In this document: positions 16,679 through 25,043 of the stretch, piece by piece
Numbering within the stretch: position 1 is the stretch's first letter
How the letters are laid out: each line of letters starts with the position of its first letter
Source of the DNA: Solibacillus ferritrahens
Lineage (GTDB): Bacteria; Bacillota; Bacilli; Bacillales_A; Planococcaceae
Length of the DNA: 64,000 nucleotides
NCBI RefSeq assembly: GCF_037027585.1
Contig: NZ_JAXCLE010000004.1
Location: 124,001 to 188,000 of the forward strand
Direction: 5' to 3'
Notes under the pieces: generated by a model
Database searches by the model: none
What the model was told of the DNA's origin: nothing
The model's input: the letters and a program-made list of their open reading frames with translations, nothing else
Made by a program: the position numbers and the translations under genes

Positions 16679-16860
16679 TTTATTAGAACATATTGTGTAG
16701 TTATTAGAAAACTTTTAAGGTTATTAGCAGGTCTGAATAGTATATTCGAAAACGGAGATCTTATATTAGAAGATGTACATATTTTATTAGAAAATCCGAG
16801 GTTTATTAGAAAATATAAAATTATATTAGAAGGAAATTTGATTATATTAGAAATTTTTCA
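16679..16860 (+). repeat. Phased short-motif array 1 (TTATTAGAAA type, about 20.5-bp period)
   Basis: Nine imperfect copies of TTATTAGAAA/ATATTAGAAG/ATATTCGAAA begin at about 16679, 16701, 16721, 16741, 16763, 16784, 16803, 16823 and 16843, spaced 19-22 bases. The DNA between motifs is not conserved. This occupies most of the 364-base gap between rpmE and tdk, bounded by the rpmE terminator and a second hairpin at 16957-16985. No gene is visible. The variant ATATTCGAAA links it to the larger array at 46.4 kb. Confidence 0.75.
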
Positions 16861-16956
16861 CACAAGTTTTCTTAAAGATAAATAATAAGTACAACATCTT
16901 TTACAATAGACGAATCATGAAAAAATAGCTAAGATAAAAGAAGAATAATAAAAAGT

Positions 16957-16986
16957 AAAACCTTGAGTAGGCACTCAAGGTTTTTG
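16957..16986 (+). terminator. Hairpin terminator just before tdk
   Basis: Twelve-pair stem AAAACCTTGAGT / ACTCAAGGTTTT with loop AGGC (16957-16984), followed by T. It begins 62 bases before the tdk start. It would end any transcript coming through array 1 or act as an attenuator in a tdk leader. Confidence 0.7.
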
Positions 16987-17018
16987 TCTGTAATTACGTG
17001 GAGAAACGAGGAATTAAA

Positions 17019-17591
17019 ATGGCTCAATTATTTTATAAACATGGTGCAATGAACAGCGGTAAATCGATTGAAATTTTAAAAGTTGCCCACAATTATGAAG
17101 AACAAAATAAATCGGTTCTTATATTTACATCAGGTATTGATACACGTGATGAAGTAGGGATGGTCTCAAGTCGAATTGGTTTAAAGCGCCCGGCAATCGC
17201 CGTTTTTAATGATACAAATATTTATGAGATCGTCAAAAATCATGAAGGGAAATTATATTGTGTACTCGTTGATGAAGTCCAATTTTTATCAAAAGAGCAT
17301 GTCCTTCAATTGACTCAAATTGTCGATGAGTTGAATATACCTGTTATGGGCTTCGGTTTGAAAAATGATTTCCAAAATGAACTGTTTGAAGGTAGCCGTT
17401 ATATGACGATTTATGCTGATAAAATTGAGGAAATGAAAACAATCTGCTGGTTCTGCCATAAAAAGGCGACGATGAATTTAAGAGTAGATGAAAGTAAAAA
17501 ACCGGTTCGTACAGGTGATCAAATACAAATTGGGGGTAATGATAGTTATTATCCCGTTTGTCGCAAATGCCATTCAAACCCACCTTTATAA
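17019..17591 (+). CDS. tdk: Thymidine kinase (type II)
   Basis: 190 residues. It phosphorylates thymidine to dTMP in the salvage pathway. P-loop GAMNSGKS (res. 9-16), catalytic Glu in VDEVQFL (about 86-92), and a zinc ribbon made of CWFC and CRKC pairs near the C terminus. The start at ATG 17019 is chosen because CGAGGA lies 7-12 bases upstream; an in-frame GTG at 16998 lacks a ribosome site. Confidence 0.95.
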   Translation: MAQLFYKHGAMNSGKSIEILKVAHNYEEQNKSVLIFTSGIDTRDEVGMVSSRIGLKRPAIAVFNDTNIYEIVKNHEGKLYCVLVDEVQFLSKEHVLQLTQIVDELNIPVMGFGLKNDFQNELFEGSRYMTIYADKIEEMKTICWFCHKKATMNLRVDESKKPVRTGDQIQIGGNDSYYPVCRKCHSNPPL

Positions 17592-17661
17592 CTTCATGCA
17601 TAAAGTATAGATTACAAAGAAAATTGGAAACCTAAATGTATTTATGGAAAGGTGTAAAGTT

Positions 17662-17715
17662 ATGAATAAAGTTCGCCGTAGAGGTAGCAACAACCGTGAA
17701 ATTTCTTTATACTAG
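17662..17715 (+). CDS. Possible 17-residue basic leader peptide upstream of prfA
   Basis: AAAGGTG at 17647-17653 is followed 8 bases later by an ATG opening a 17-codon frame (MNKVRRRGSNNREISLY) in the 206-base gap between tdk and prfA. The N-terminal half is strongly basic. It could be a translated leader or chance; there is no homologue I recognise. Confidence 0.3.
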   Translation: MNKVRRRGSNNREISLY

Positions 17716-17797
17716 TAAAGGTGCATTTTAACATGACTCGTGAAATGACGAGCTGATATAAAATAATTTAAAAATAAATTTTAGAGGTGAAATACAA

Positions 17798-18874
17798 ATG
17801 TTTGATCGTTTACAGGCGGTTGAGGACCGATATGAAAGATTAAATGAATTACTGAGTGACCCGGAAATCGTAAGTGATTCGAACAAATTACGTGAGTATT
17901 CAAAAGAGCAATCCGATATTCAGGAAATGGTGGAAGTATACCGTGAATACAAATCGGTAAAAGAGCAACTGGCGGATACACGTGAGTTAATGGAAATGGA
18001 AAAAGATGCTGAAATGCTTGAAATGATGAAGGAAGAGTTTAATGACTTAAATAAACAAGTTCCGGATTTAGAAGAACGTCTACGTATTTTATTAATTCCG
18101 AAAGACCCGAACGATTCGAAAAACGTAATTATGGAAATACGCGGTGCTGCAGGCGGTGACGAGGCCAATATTTTTGCAGGTGACCTGTTCCGTATGTATA
18201 CACGTTATGCAGAAACGCAAGGTTGGAAAGTGGATGTAATGGAAGCTACACCGAATCCGGCAGGCGGCTATAAAGAGGTAATCTTGATGATTAATGGTCA
18301 AGGTGCGTATTCGAAATTCAAATATGAAAACGGCGCACACCGTGTTCAGCGTGTACCGGCGACAGAATCACAAGGCCGTATTCATACATCAACTGCAACG
18401 GTTGCATGTTTACCGGAAGTGCATGTAGAAGATGTGGAAATTCATGAAAAAGATATCCGTGTTGATACATTCGCTTCATCAGGTGCTGGTGGTCAATCAG
18501 TAAATACAACGATGTCCGCTGTCCGTATGACCCACTTACCAACTGGGGTTGTCGTTTCGATGCAGGATGAGCGTTCACAAATTAAAAACCGTGAAAAAGC
18601 GATGAAAATTTTAGTAGCCCGTGTAGCAGATAAACACCGTCAAGAAGCACAGGCAGAAATCGATGCAACACGTAAGACAGCAGTAGGAACAGGCGACCGT
18701 TCTGAGCGTATTCGTACTTACAACTATCCACAAAACCGAGTAACAGATCACAGAATTGGCTTAACGATTCAAAAACTTGATCAAATTGTTGAAGGTAAGC
18801 TGGATGAAATTATCGATGCACTCATTTTAGATGAGCAAGCAACACGCTTATCGAACTTGAATGAAGATGCATAA
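17798..18874 (+). CDS. prfA: Peptide chain release factor 1
   Basis: 358 residues. It recognises UAA and UAG stop codons. The anticodon-like P-A-T motif is at 187-189 and the universally conserved GGQ (231-233, in SSGAGGQSVNTT) triggers peptidyl-tRNA hydrolysis. RF1 rather than RF2 is shown by PAT in place of SPF. AGAGGTG precedes the ATG. It overlaps prmC, whose product methylates the GGQ glutamine. Confidence 0.98.
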   Translation: MFDRLQAVEDRYERLNELLSDPEIVSDSNKLREYSKEQSDIQEMVEVYREYKSVKEQLADTRELMEMEKDAEMLEMMKEEFNDLNKQVPDLEERLRILLIPKDPNDSKNVIMEIRGAAGGDEANIFAGDLFRMYTRYAETQGWKVDVMEATPNPAGGYKEVILMINGQGAYSKFKYENGAHRVQRVPATESQGRIHTSTATVACLPEVHVEDVEIHEKDIRVDTFASSGAGGQSVNTTMSAVRMTHLPTGVVVSMQDERSQIKNREKAMKILVARVADKHRQEAQAEIDATRKTAVGTGDRSERIRTYNYPQNRVTDHRIGLTIQKLDQIVEGKLDEIIDALILDEQATRLSNLNEDA

Positions 18875-19724
18875 AACAATTTTTGAGGCCCTGAATGGGG
18901 CTTCTTCTTTTTTAGAGGAAAATGGTCGCGAAGGCAATGCCGCAAGATTACTCTTGCAGCATATTTTACAGACAAATTATTCAGGGTTGATGATGAAAAT
19001 GCATGATCCCCTATTGATAGAACACCAACAGCAATTTGACGCTTATTTACAGGAGCATATTAAAGGACGGCCTATACAATACATTACAGGTGTAGAAGAA
19101 TTTTATGGTCGTACTTACAATGTGGATGAGTCCGTTTTAATTCCACGCCCTGAAACAGAAGAGTTGATTGTGGGTACAATAGAGCGGATGCAAAAGCTAT
19201 TTGGTGAAAAAAAAGAACTTAAATTTGCCGATATCGGAACAGGTAGTGGAGCAATCGCTATTACGATGAAAAAAGAATGCCCAAATCTTGATGTAACAGC
19301 GACGGATATTTCGGAGTCCGCATTGGAAACAGCAAAGAAAAATGCAGCGCAACTTCACGCGCAAATTACATTTAAGCAGGGCGATCTAACAGCACCGATT
19401 ACCAATGAAAAGTGGGATATCGTATTATCCAATCCCCCGTATATCGCTTTTGATGAGATGAAGGGCATGTCCGATGTTGTCGTTGCACATGAACCGCATA
19501 GTGCATTATTTGCAGAGGAAAATGGGCTGTTACTTTATCGTAAACTAGCAGAAGATTTACCCGCAATTATGAATACACCTGCCTTAATTGGACTTGAAAT
19601 TGGCTATACACAGGGAGAAGCTGTAGCAGAATTTTTCAAAAAAAGCTTCCCGAAAGCATGTGTAACAGTAGTTAAAGATATAAATAAAAAAGATCGAATA
19701 ATTTTTTGTGAGATTAGTGATTAA
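18861..19724 (+). CDS. prmC: Release factor glutamine methyltransferase
   Basis: Up to 287 residues; ATG 18861 or ATG 18867 could be used, and both lie inside the prfA end (14- or 8-base overlap), implying translational coupling. N-terminal helical domain, then an AdoMet-binding Rossmann fold (FADIGTGSGAIAI, about res. 120-132; TATDIS) and the NPPY motif (about 185-190) that holds the target glutamine. It methylates the GGQ glutamine of release factors, matching its partner prfA next door. Confidence 0.96.
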   Translation: MKMHKTIFEALNGASSFLEENGREGNAARLLLQHILQTNYSGLMMKMHDPLLIEHQQQFDAYLQEHIKGRPIQYITGVEEFYGRTYNVDESVLIPRPETEELIVGTIERMQKLFGEKKELKFADIGTGSGAIAITMKKECPNLDVTATDISESALETAKKNAAQLHAQITFKQGDLTAPITNEKWDIVLSNPPYIAFDEMKGMSDVVVAHEPHSALFAEENGLLLYRKLAEDLPAIMNTPALIGLEIGYTQGEAVAEFFKKSFPKACVTVVKDINKKDRIIFCEISD

Positions 19725-19768
19725 AAACTAGATTCCTTGTTAACAATGGTTTGCAAGGGGGAATGAAA

Positions 19769-20365
19769 ATGTTACATGATTACGATATTCAAAGTGAATC
19801 CAATCTTTTTTTAGCAATTGCTAAATTACTAATAAGTGTGTTGTTTATATATAGTGCTGCCTGTATCGTACCTGACTTTGTAGAGGAATTACGAGAAGGG
19901 CAGGCGCTAAGCGGTGAGGAACTAAAAATCCGTGTCATTGCAAATAGTTCAACAAAAGCTGATCAATTAGTAAAGTATGAGGTCGTAGAAACAATACAAG
20001 CTTATATGCAAGATACATCAGATTTTTCGGAAGATATCCACAGTGTGGAAAAGATTTATCAAGAAATTCAGAAAAATTACCCACAATTAAAAGTTTCGTA
20101 TAACTTTGGGGATAACTTAATGCCTCCAAAATGGTATTTGGGACAATTTTATCCACAAAACAAATATTATTCTGTTAATTTTGTTATTGGACAAGGGCGG
20201 GGTGAAAATTGGTTCTGTGCAGTGTTTCCAACGCTTTGCAAAAATAATGAACCAACGAAAACGGAACGACCAACCTTTTATATTTCTGAGTGGTGGAAAA
20301 AAAATAAATTAAAAAATAATCAACAGAAAATAAGAGAATATACACAGGATGCTGTTAGTTATTAA
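19769..20365 (+). CDS. spoIIR: Stage II sporulation protein SpoIIR
   Basis: 198 residues: short N-terminal cytoplasmic segment, one hydrophobic anchor/signal (about res. 16-37), then the SpoIIR domain with IRVIANSSTKADQLVKYEV and the late NWFCAVFPTLC motif. In B. subtilis SpoIIR is made in the forespore, exported, and triggers SpoIIGA to process pro-sigma-E. The start at ATG 19769 is chosen because AAGGGGG ends at 19761; earlier in-frame starts at 19751 (TTG) and 19763 are too close to or inside it. The hydrophobic segment is further from the N terminus than in B. subtilis, so it may be a membrane anchor rather than a cleaved signal. Confidence 0.9.
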   Translation: MLHDYDIQSESNLFLAIAKLLISVLFIYSAACIVPDFVEELREGQALSGEELKIRVIANSSTKADQLVKYEVVETIQAYMQDTSDFSEDIHSVEKIYQEIQKNYPQLKVSYNFGDNLMPPKWYLGQFYPQNKYYSVNFVIGQGRGENWFCAVFPTLCKNNEPTKTERPTFYISEWWKKNKLKNNQQKIREYTQDAVSY

Positions 20366-20411
20366 CAAATTGTGGATAATATTTTGAAATCCTTATAGAA
20401 AGGGGGTTGGA

Positions 20412-21446
20412 ATGATGCAAACCTTACAATTACCTGTGGATGATTTTGTGGATAATTCAGAAAATTATACACAAGCTGTGGATTTGTTGGAAAAGGGAGA
20501 AGTTGTGGCGTTTCCGACAGAAACAGTTTACGGGTTGGGTGCAGTTGCAACAGATGAAAAAGCAGTGAAAAAAATATTTGATGCAAAAGGTCGTCCTTCC
20601 GATAATCCGCTTATTGTACATATTGGCACAGCGGAAGAAATATCCCTCTATACATCATATATTCCTGAAGTTGCCAAAATATGCATGGAGGCTTTTTGGC
20701 CGGGTCCACTCACAATTGTCATGCAGGCAAAACCAAATGTATTGGCACCGAGCGTGACAGCGGGATTGGATACAGTTGGAATCCGTATGCCAAACCACCC
20801 GGTGGCACTCAAACTGCTGCAAACTTTAAAAGCACCATTAGCGGCACCAAGTGCAAACCGCAGTGGGAAGCCAAGTCCAACAAAAGCCGACCATGTATTC
20901 GAAGATTTGCAGGGCATCATCCCATGTATTTTAGATGGTGGAATGACAGGGATCGGTGTAGAATCAACCGTCCTCGATGTCACGTTAGATACGCCTGTTA
21001 TTTTACGACCAGGTGGCGTGACAAAAGAAATGCTGGAAGCGGTAATCGGTCCGGTAGTTGAGCCAAGCATTGAACAGCAAAAAATTGAGTCGACACCAAA
21101 AGCACCAGGGATGAAATATACCCATTATGCACCGAATGCACCTGTGTATTTAATAGATGCAGATAAAGAAACAATTGAAAATGCATTAGGGCAATTGAAA
21201 TCCGAGCATAAAGTTGCTCTATTGGCACCAGAAAGCTTTAAAGATATACAAGCAGATTACTATTTTTCTTTTGGTGAAGCACATAATCTTGAACAAATGA
21301 GTGCGACATTGTACGATGCTTTACGCGCTTGTGATAAAACTGATGCTACAATTATTTTAGCAACGGCTACAACAAAATCCGGGGTAGGTACTGCAATTAT
21401 GAACCGCTTAGAAAAAGCAGCTGGCGGCAATTGGTATACACTTTAA
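20412..21446 (+). CDS. ywlC: L-threonylcarbamoyladenylate synthase (Sua5/YwlC)
   Basis: 344 residues. It makes threonylcarbamoyl-AMP from threonine, bicarbonate and ATP for the t6A37 modification of tRNAs. N-terminal YrdC-like catalytic domain (about res. 15-200) with AFPTETVYGLGA (about 34-45), KGRPSDNPLIVH (about 60-71) and APSANRSGKPSPT, then a C-terminal Sua5 domain (about 230-344) starting near the SPGMKYTHYAP-like segment APGMKYTHYAPNAP. The long two-domain form is Sua5, not TsaC. AAAGGGGG precedes the start. Followed by a terminator. Confidence 0.95.
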   Translation: MMQTLQLPVDDFVDNSENYTQAVDLLEKGEVVAFPTETVYGLGAVATDEKAVKKIFDAKGRPSDNPLIVHIGTAEEISLYTSYIPEVAKICMEAFWPGPLTIVMQAKPNVLAPSVTAGLDTVGIRMPNHPVALKLLQTLKAPLAAPSANRSGKPSPTKADHVFEDLQGIIPCILDGGMTGIGVESTVLDVTLDTPVILRPGGVTKEMLEAVIGPVVEPSIEQQKIESTPKAPGMKYTHYAPNAPVYLIDADKETIENALGQLKSEHKVALLAPESFKDIQADYYFSFGEAHNLEQMSATLYDALRACDKTDATIILATATTKSGVGTAIMNRLEKAAGGNWYTL

Positions 21447-21457
21447 TAATCTTCTCG

Positions 21458-21494
21458 ACCACATTCTGCAGAAATTTGTAGGTGTGGTTTTTTT
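21458..21494 (+). terminator. Terminator of ywlC
   Basis: Arms ACCACATT (21458-21465) and GGTGTGGT (21481-21488) with two G-U pairs, followed by TTTTTTG. Confidence 0.7.
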
Positions 21495-21570
21495 GTTTGT
21501 ACAAAACAGTAGGATATTTTTAATTGGAAAAGCATAAATTACAACAGCGCATAGAGGAAGAGGGGAAAAA

Positions 21571-22068
21571 ATGCAGGAAGTGGTTGCTGGGATATTAATG
21601 TCGTTTGATGTCGTTGCACTTTATTTAATTGCTACAAATGTTAAATCAAAATGGTTATTAGCGTTATGGACGGCATTATTACATATGATTTTCCCGTTGA
21701 TAGGATACCGTTTTGGAGAATGGATAGCCGTTTATTTAAATAACTGGGCGACAAGCCTTTCTACAATATTACTATTCTTTGTTGGTTTGCAATTACTGCT
21801 CTCAAAAAAAGATGAAAGTTTCCCTGCCATATCTTTACCGATTATTGCCATATTTGCGAGCATTGATACCTTTTCAGTTAGCCTATCTTTTGGTATGCTA
21901 AATTTAGAAAAATATGTTTTTATTATAAGTGCAGGGTTATCCACATTTTTTTTATCCTATGCGGCTTTAGTAGTAGCGCAAAAAACTACTATTTTGAGAA
22001 ATAACGCATTAAAGAAAATTGCGGGATTATTACTGATTATAATGAGTGTTTTGTTATTAAAATGGTAG
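21571..22068 (+). CDS. mntP: MntP/YtaF-family manganese efflux protein
   Basis: 165 residues with six predicted membrane helices in two inverted halves. Each half has the family Asp motif: MSFDVVALYL (about res. 10-19) and ASIDTFSVSLSFG (about 95-107). This is slightly shorter than the usual 180-190 residues of MntP. The position between ywlC and ywlE matches ywlD of B. subtilis. Expected role is Mn2+ export at the cytoplasmic membrane; no manganese riboswitch (yybP-ykoY type) is recognisable upstream. Followed closely by ywlE. Confidence 0.8.
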   Translation: MQEVVAGILMSFDVVALYLIATNVKSKWLLALWTALLHMIFPLIGYRFGEWIAVYLNNWATSLSTILLFFVGLQLLLSKKDESFPAISLPIIAIFASIDTFSVSLSFGMLNLEKYVFIISAGLSTFFLSYAALVVAQKTTILRNNALKKIAGLLLIIMSVLLLKW

Positions 22069-22081
22069 ATTAGAGGGTGTG

Positions 22082-22537
22082 ATGAAGATAAATATTTACT
22101 TTATTTGTACAGGAAACACATGTAGAAGTCCTATGGCAGAAGCAATTTTAAAAGCTAAAAACTATGAAAATATAAATGTACGCTCTGCGGGTATTTATGC
22201 TTATGAGGGGAATGGAATGTCCCGAAATGCCGAAGAAATATTATTGCAAAAGGATATTTTCCAACCCCATCACTCTTCGCAATTTACAAAGAGCGATGCA
22301 CAGTGGGCAGACTTGATTTTAACAATGACGACGGCACATAAAGAAGTGGTTATAAGTCTTGTTGAAGAGGCCGCACATAAAATATTTACGTTAAAAGAAT
22401 ATGTAGAGATGGAAGATGGGGCGGATATACAAGATCCATATGGAGGAAGCCTGCAAATATATGAGCAGACATATAATGAACTAAACGAAGCGATTAATAA
22501 ACTAGAAATAAAACTAAAATTGGAGGAGAAAATTTAA
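22082..22537 (+). CDS. ywlE: Protein-arginine phosphatase YwlE (LMW-PTP fold)
   Basis: 152 residues. The P-loop CTGNTCRS (Cys9 to Ser16) is the active site. Thr13 in this loop is the residue that in B. subtilis YwlE favours phospho-arginine over phospho-tyrosine (PTPs have Ile). The general-acid region DPYGGS is near the C terminus. It removes the McsB arginine-phosphate degradation mark from proteins. The start at ATG 22082 is preferred over GTG 22079, which abuts the ribosome site AGAGGG. One base separates its stop from the next ATG. Confidence 0.93.
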   Translation: MKINIYFICTGNTCRSPMAEAILKAKNYENINVRSAGIYAYEGNGMSRNAEEILLQKDIFQPHHSSQFTKSDAQWADLILTMTTAHKEVVISLVEEAAHKIFTLKEYVEMEDGADIQDPYGGSLQIYEQTYNELNEAINKLEIKLKLEEKI

Positions 22538-22538
22538 C

Positions 22539-23831
22539 ATGGATTCACAAAAAAAATCATTTAGCTTACGTCGGAAGCTTGTATTATTTGTAGGAATATT
22601 AGCACTTATTACATATACATGCAGTTTTGTATTTATCGAATATTTACGTCCGATGTTTTTCGAAAATACTAGTACGAGCCTGTTTCAAATTATTACATAT
22701 GTATTAGGAATCTTTTGGTCATGTGCATTGGCAGCAGTATTTAGCTTAGTAATTGTACGTCCGTTACAGCGTTTAGAGAGCAGTGCAAATCAAGTAGCTG
22801 AGGGCAAGATTGGGAAAGATGTCGACATGCCAAAAACAAATGATGAAATTCGAACTGTAGCAGAGGCATTTCAGGCGATGGTCGTTAATTTACGCAAAAT
22901 GGTGAATGGCATTGAAGATAATTATAAAACAACAGACAAAACTATCCGAAAGCTATCAGATGAAAGTGTATCTGTAACAAACAATGCTGAACAAATAACG
23001 AGCAATATCAGTCAAATTTCATTAGGAGCCGAATCTTCGGCAGTGGCGATTCAGGAAACAGTAGAAGCTATTGAAGAAGTGCGTACGTTGGCATCTGAAG
23101 TAAACAATAAAGCACTGCAGACGGCCAGTCGTTCGAAAGACCTTTTATCAAATTTAACTTCAACAACGGATGCGATTCATGGAGTTGTAAATAGTATTCA
23201 AAAGATTGCTGCGGATAATGAAAATTCATTAGTTAATATTCGTGAATTAGAAAACAATGCAGAGCAAATTGAACGAATTATAAGTTTAGTAGGAGATATT
23301 GCAGGTCAAACAAATTTACTTGCATTAAATGCCTCAATTGAAGCAGCGCGAGCAGGCGAACACGGTAAAGGTTTCGCTGTGGTAGCGGAAGAAGTACGTG
23401 GTTTAGCTGACGAAAGTGCTAATGCAGTACAAGGCATTACAAAATTAATTCAAACAATGCAACAAAACGTTTCTATTGTAGTAAAACAAATGAACGAACA
23501 AGTTACATTTGCTGCCAATGAATCTTCACGTGTATCTGAAACGACAACAGCCGTTGAAGGCATGACGAAATCAGTGTATGAAATGGCAGATGATGTTGTT
23601 CAAATTTCTCAATTAGTTGAACAGCAAATGAAAAATATCGAGCATACATCTCAACAATCGCAAGAAGTAGCCGCAATTGCAGAACAAACATCAGCAAGTG
23701 CACAGGAAGTAAGTGCTGCATCTTCAGAACAAGCCCAAGCTATTAAGAAAGTAGAAGCATTGGCAAGTGATTTAAATCAGCAATCTGCTGAGCTATATCG
23801 AATGATTCAGCAATTCGATCGAAACGAATAG
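22539..23831 (+). CDS. Methyl-accepting chemotaxis protein without a large extracellular sensor
   Basis: 430 residues. Two membrane helices (about res. 12-31 and 44-68) are separated by only about 12 residues, so there is no periplasmic-type ligand domain. A HAMP domain follows (about 68-125), then the coiled-coil signalling domain with the hairpin tip region ERIISLVGDIAGQTNLLALN and EAARAGEHGKGFAVVAEEVR. It should couple to CheA/CheW. It sits directly behind ywlE with an own ribosome site (GGAGGAG). Lacking an outer domain, it may sense membrane state, proton-motive force or a cytoplasmic signal; that is inference. Confidence 0.92.
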   Translation: MDSQKKSFSLRRKLVLFVGILALITYTCSFVFIEYLRPMFFENTSTSLFQIITYVLGIFWSCALAAVFSLVIVRPLQRLESSANQVAEGKIGKDVDMPKTNDEIRTVAEAFQAMVVNLRKMVNGIEDNYKTTDKTIRKLSDESVSVTNNAEQITSNISQISLGAESSAVAIQETVEAIEEVRTLASEVNNKALQTASRSKDLLSNLTSTTDAIHGVVNSIQKIAADNENSLVNIRELENNAEQIERIISLVGDIAGQTNLLALNASIEAARAGEHGKGFAVVAEEVRGLADESANAVQGITKLIQTMQQNVSIVVKQMNEQVTFAANESSRVSETTTAVEGMTKSVYEMADDVVQISQLVEQQMKNIEHTSQQSQEVAAIAEQTSASAQEVSAASSEQAQAIKKVEALASDLNQQSAELYRMIQQFDRNE

Positions 23832-23858
23832 TTAGATATTGAAAATATTATAAACGTT

Positions 23859-23900
23859 CCCCTATAATCTTGGATGCATTCCAATTTAATAGGGGTTTTA
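23859..23900 (+). terminator. Terminator of the chemoreceptor gene
   Basis: Outer stem CCCCTAT / ATAGGGG (23859-23865 and 23889-23895) encloses an inner TTGGA / TCCAA stem, followed by TTTTA. Confidence 0.7.
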
Positions 23901-24016
23901 TATTTGTCAAAATTATGACTATGTGTGCCTTATTAAAGGGGTTTGTCGTTTCATGTTGAAATGAATAGGGTATGTACGAAATATTACGTATAAAAATTAA
24001 TCCTGGAGGGATCGTT

Positions 24017-24370
24017 TTGAAAAAAATCAAGTACTGGTTGTTAATGGGTGTAGTAGTAGCGGGTTTAGCTGCATGTGGGGATGCAGAGGAAACAGATACG
24101 GACTCTACAAATTCAACACCTACTGAATCAACCGAATCAAATGACTCAGCTACGTCAGATGTTTCAGAAGGGGAAAAGGTTGTGAATGCCAGCTGTATCG
24201 GCTGTCACGGGGGCGACTTGTCAGGAGCAATGGGACCAAACTTAACTAACCTTTCATTATCTAAAGATGAAATTATCAATATTTTAGAAAACGGTAAAGG
24301 CTCAATGCCAGCAGGAACTGCAGCAGGTGAAGAAGAGGCAGTAGCAGATTATCTATTATCTATACAATAA
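24017..24370 (+). CDS. cccB: Cytochrome c-551-type lipoprotein
   Basis: About 117 residues. A signal peptide with lipobox LAAC anchors the mature protein at its Cys (about res. 20). A Ser/Thr/Glu-rich linker of about 35 residues follows, then a small class I c-type haem domain with CIGCH (haem attachment) and a C-terminal GSMPAG region supplying the Met ligand. This layout matches Bacillus CccB, an electron carrier on the outer face of the membrane. The start TTG 24017 is chosen because CTGGAGGG lies 6-13 bases upstream. The symbol is by architecture rather than synteny. Confidence 0.85.
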   Translation: MKKIKYWLLMGVVVAGLAACGDAEETDTDSTNSTPTESTESNDSATSDVSEGEKVVNASCIGCHGGDLSGAMGPNLTNLSLSKDEIINILENGKGSMPAGTAAGEEEAVADYLLSIQ

Positions 24371-24376
24371 ATTGGA

Positions 24377-24409
24377 AAAGATCGCTCAAATTAGGGTGAT
24401 CTTTTTTTA
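24377..24409 (+). terminator. Terminator of the cytochrome gene
   Basis: Eleven-pair stem AAAGATCGCTC / GGGTGATCTTT (two G-U) followed by TTTTT. Confidence 0.85.
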
Positions 24410-24591
24410 TATAAACTTTTAAAGCGAAATGTCCAAAAAAATAACAATATTACATTAGTATAGGTTTAATATTCGTGTTTTGTGTATATATTGCGAAACA
24501 TCTTCGGAAAAGACGTGTCATTTTGATGTAATAAATGGTACACTGATGTTGAATATAATTGTAAATAAAAAAAGAGGTAGGAGGAACCTTC

Positions 24592-25029
24592 ATGAAAATT
24601 GCGATTTCATCAGACCACGGTGGAAATAATTTAAGAAAAGAAATTATGTCACTATTGGACGAATTGTCGATAAGTTATGAAGACTTTGGTCCACAAACTG
24701 ACGATTCTGTAGACTATCCAGACTATGCTCGTCCCGTAGCAGAACGAGTAGCAAAAGGTGAATTTGACCGCGGGATATTAATTTGCGGCACAGGAATTGG
24801 TATTTCGATTGCTGCAAATAAGTTTAAAGGCATTCGCTGTGCACTTGTACATGACGTATTTTCTGCAAAAGCAACACGCTGTCATAATGATTCCAATGTA
24901 TTAGCGATGGGTGAGCGTGTAATAGGGCCGGGATTGGCTAGGGAAATCGTTGAAACTTGGTTGAATACTGAATTCGAAGGTGGACGTCATATCCGCCGCG
25001 TAGAAAAGATTTCAGAAATTGAAGGGTAA
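24592..25029 (+). CDS. rpiB: Ribose-5-phosphate isomerase B
   Basis: 145 residues of the RpiB/LacAB family. It interconverts ribose 5-phosphate and ribulose 5-phosphate. N-terminal SSDHGG (about res. 6-11), and the catalytic Cys in CGTGIGISIAANK (about 64-76). GTAGGAGG precedes the ATG. Position before ywlG and glyA corresponds to ywlF of B. subtilis. Probably co-transcribed with ywlG, which starts 14 bases after its stop. Confidence 0.94.
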   Translation: MKIAISSDHGGNNLRKEIMSLLDELSISYEDFGPQTDDSVDYPDYARPVAERVAKGEFDRGILICGTGIGISIAANKFKGIRCALVHDVFSAKATRCHNDSNVLAMGERVIGPGLAREIVETWLNTEFEGGRHIRRVEKISEIEG

Positions 25030-25043
25030 CAAGGAGCGATCTA

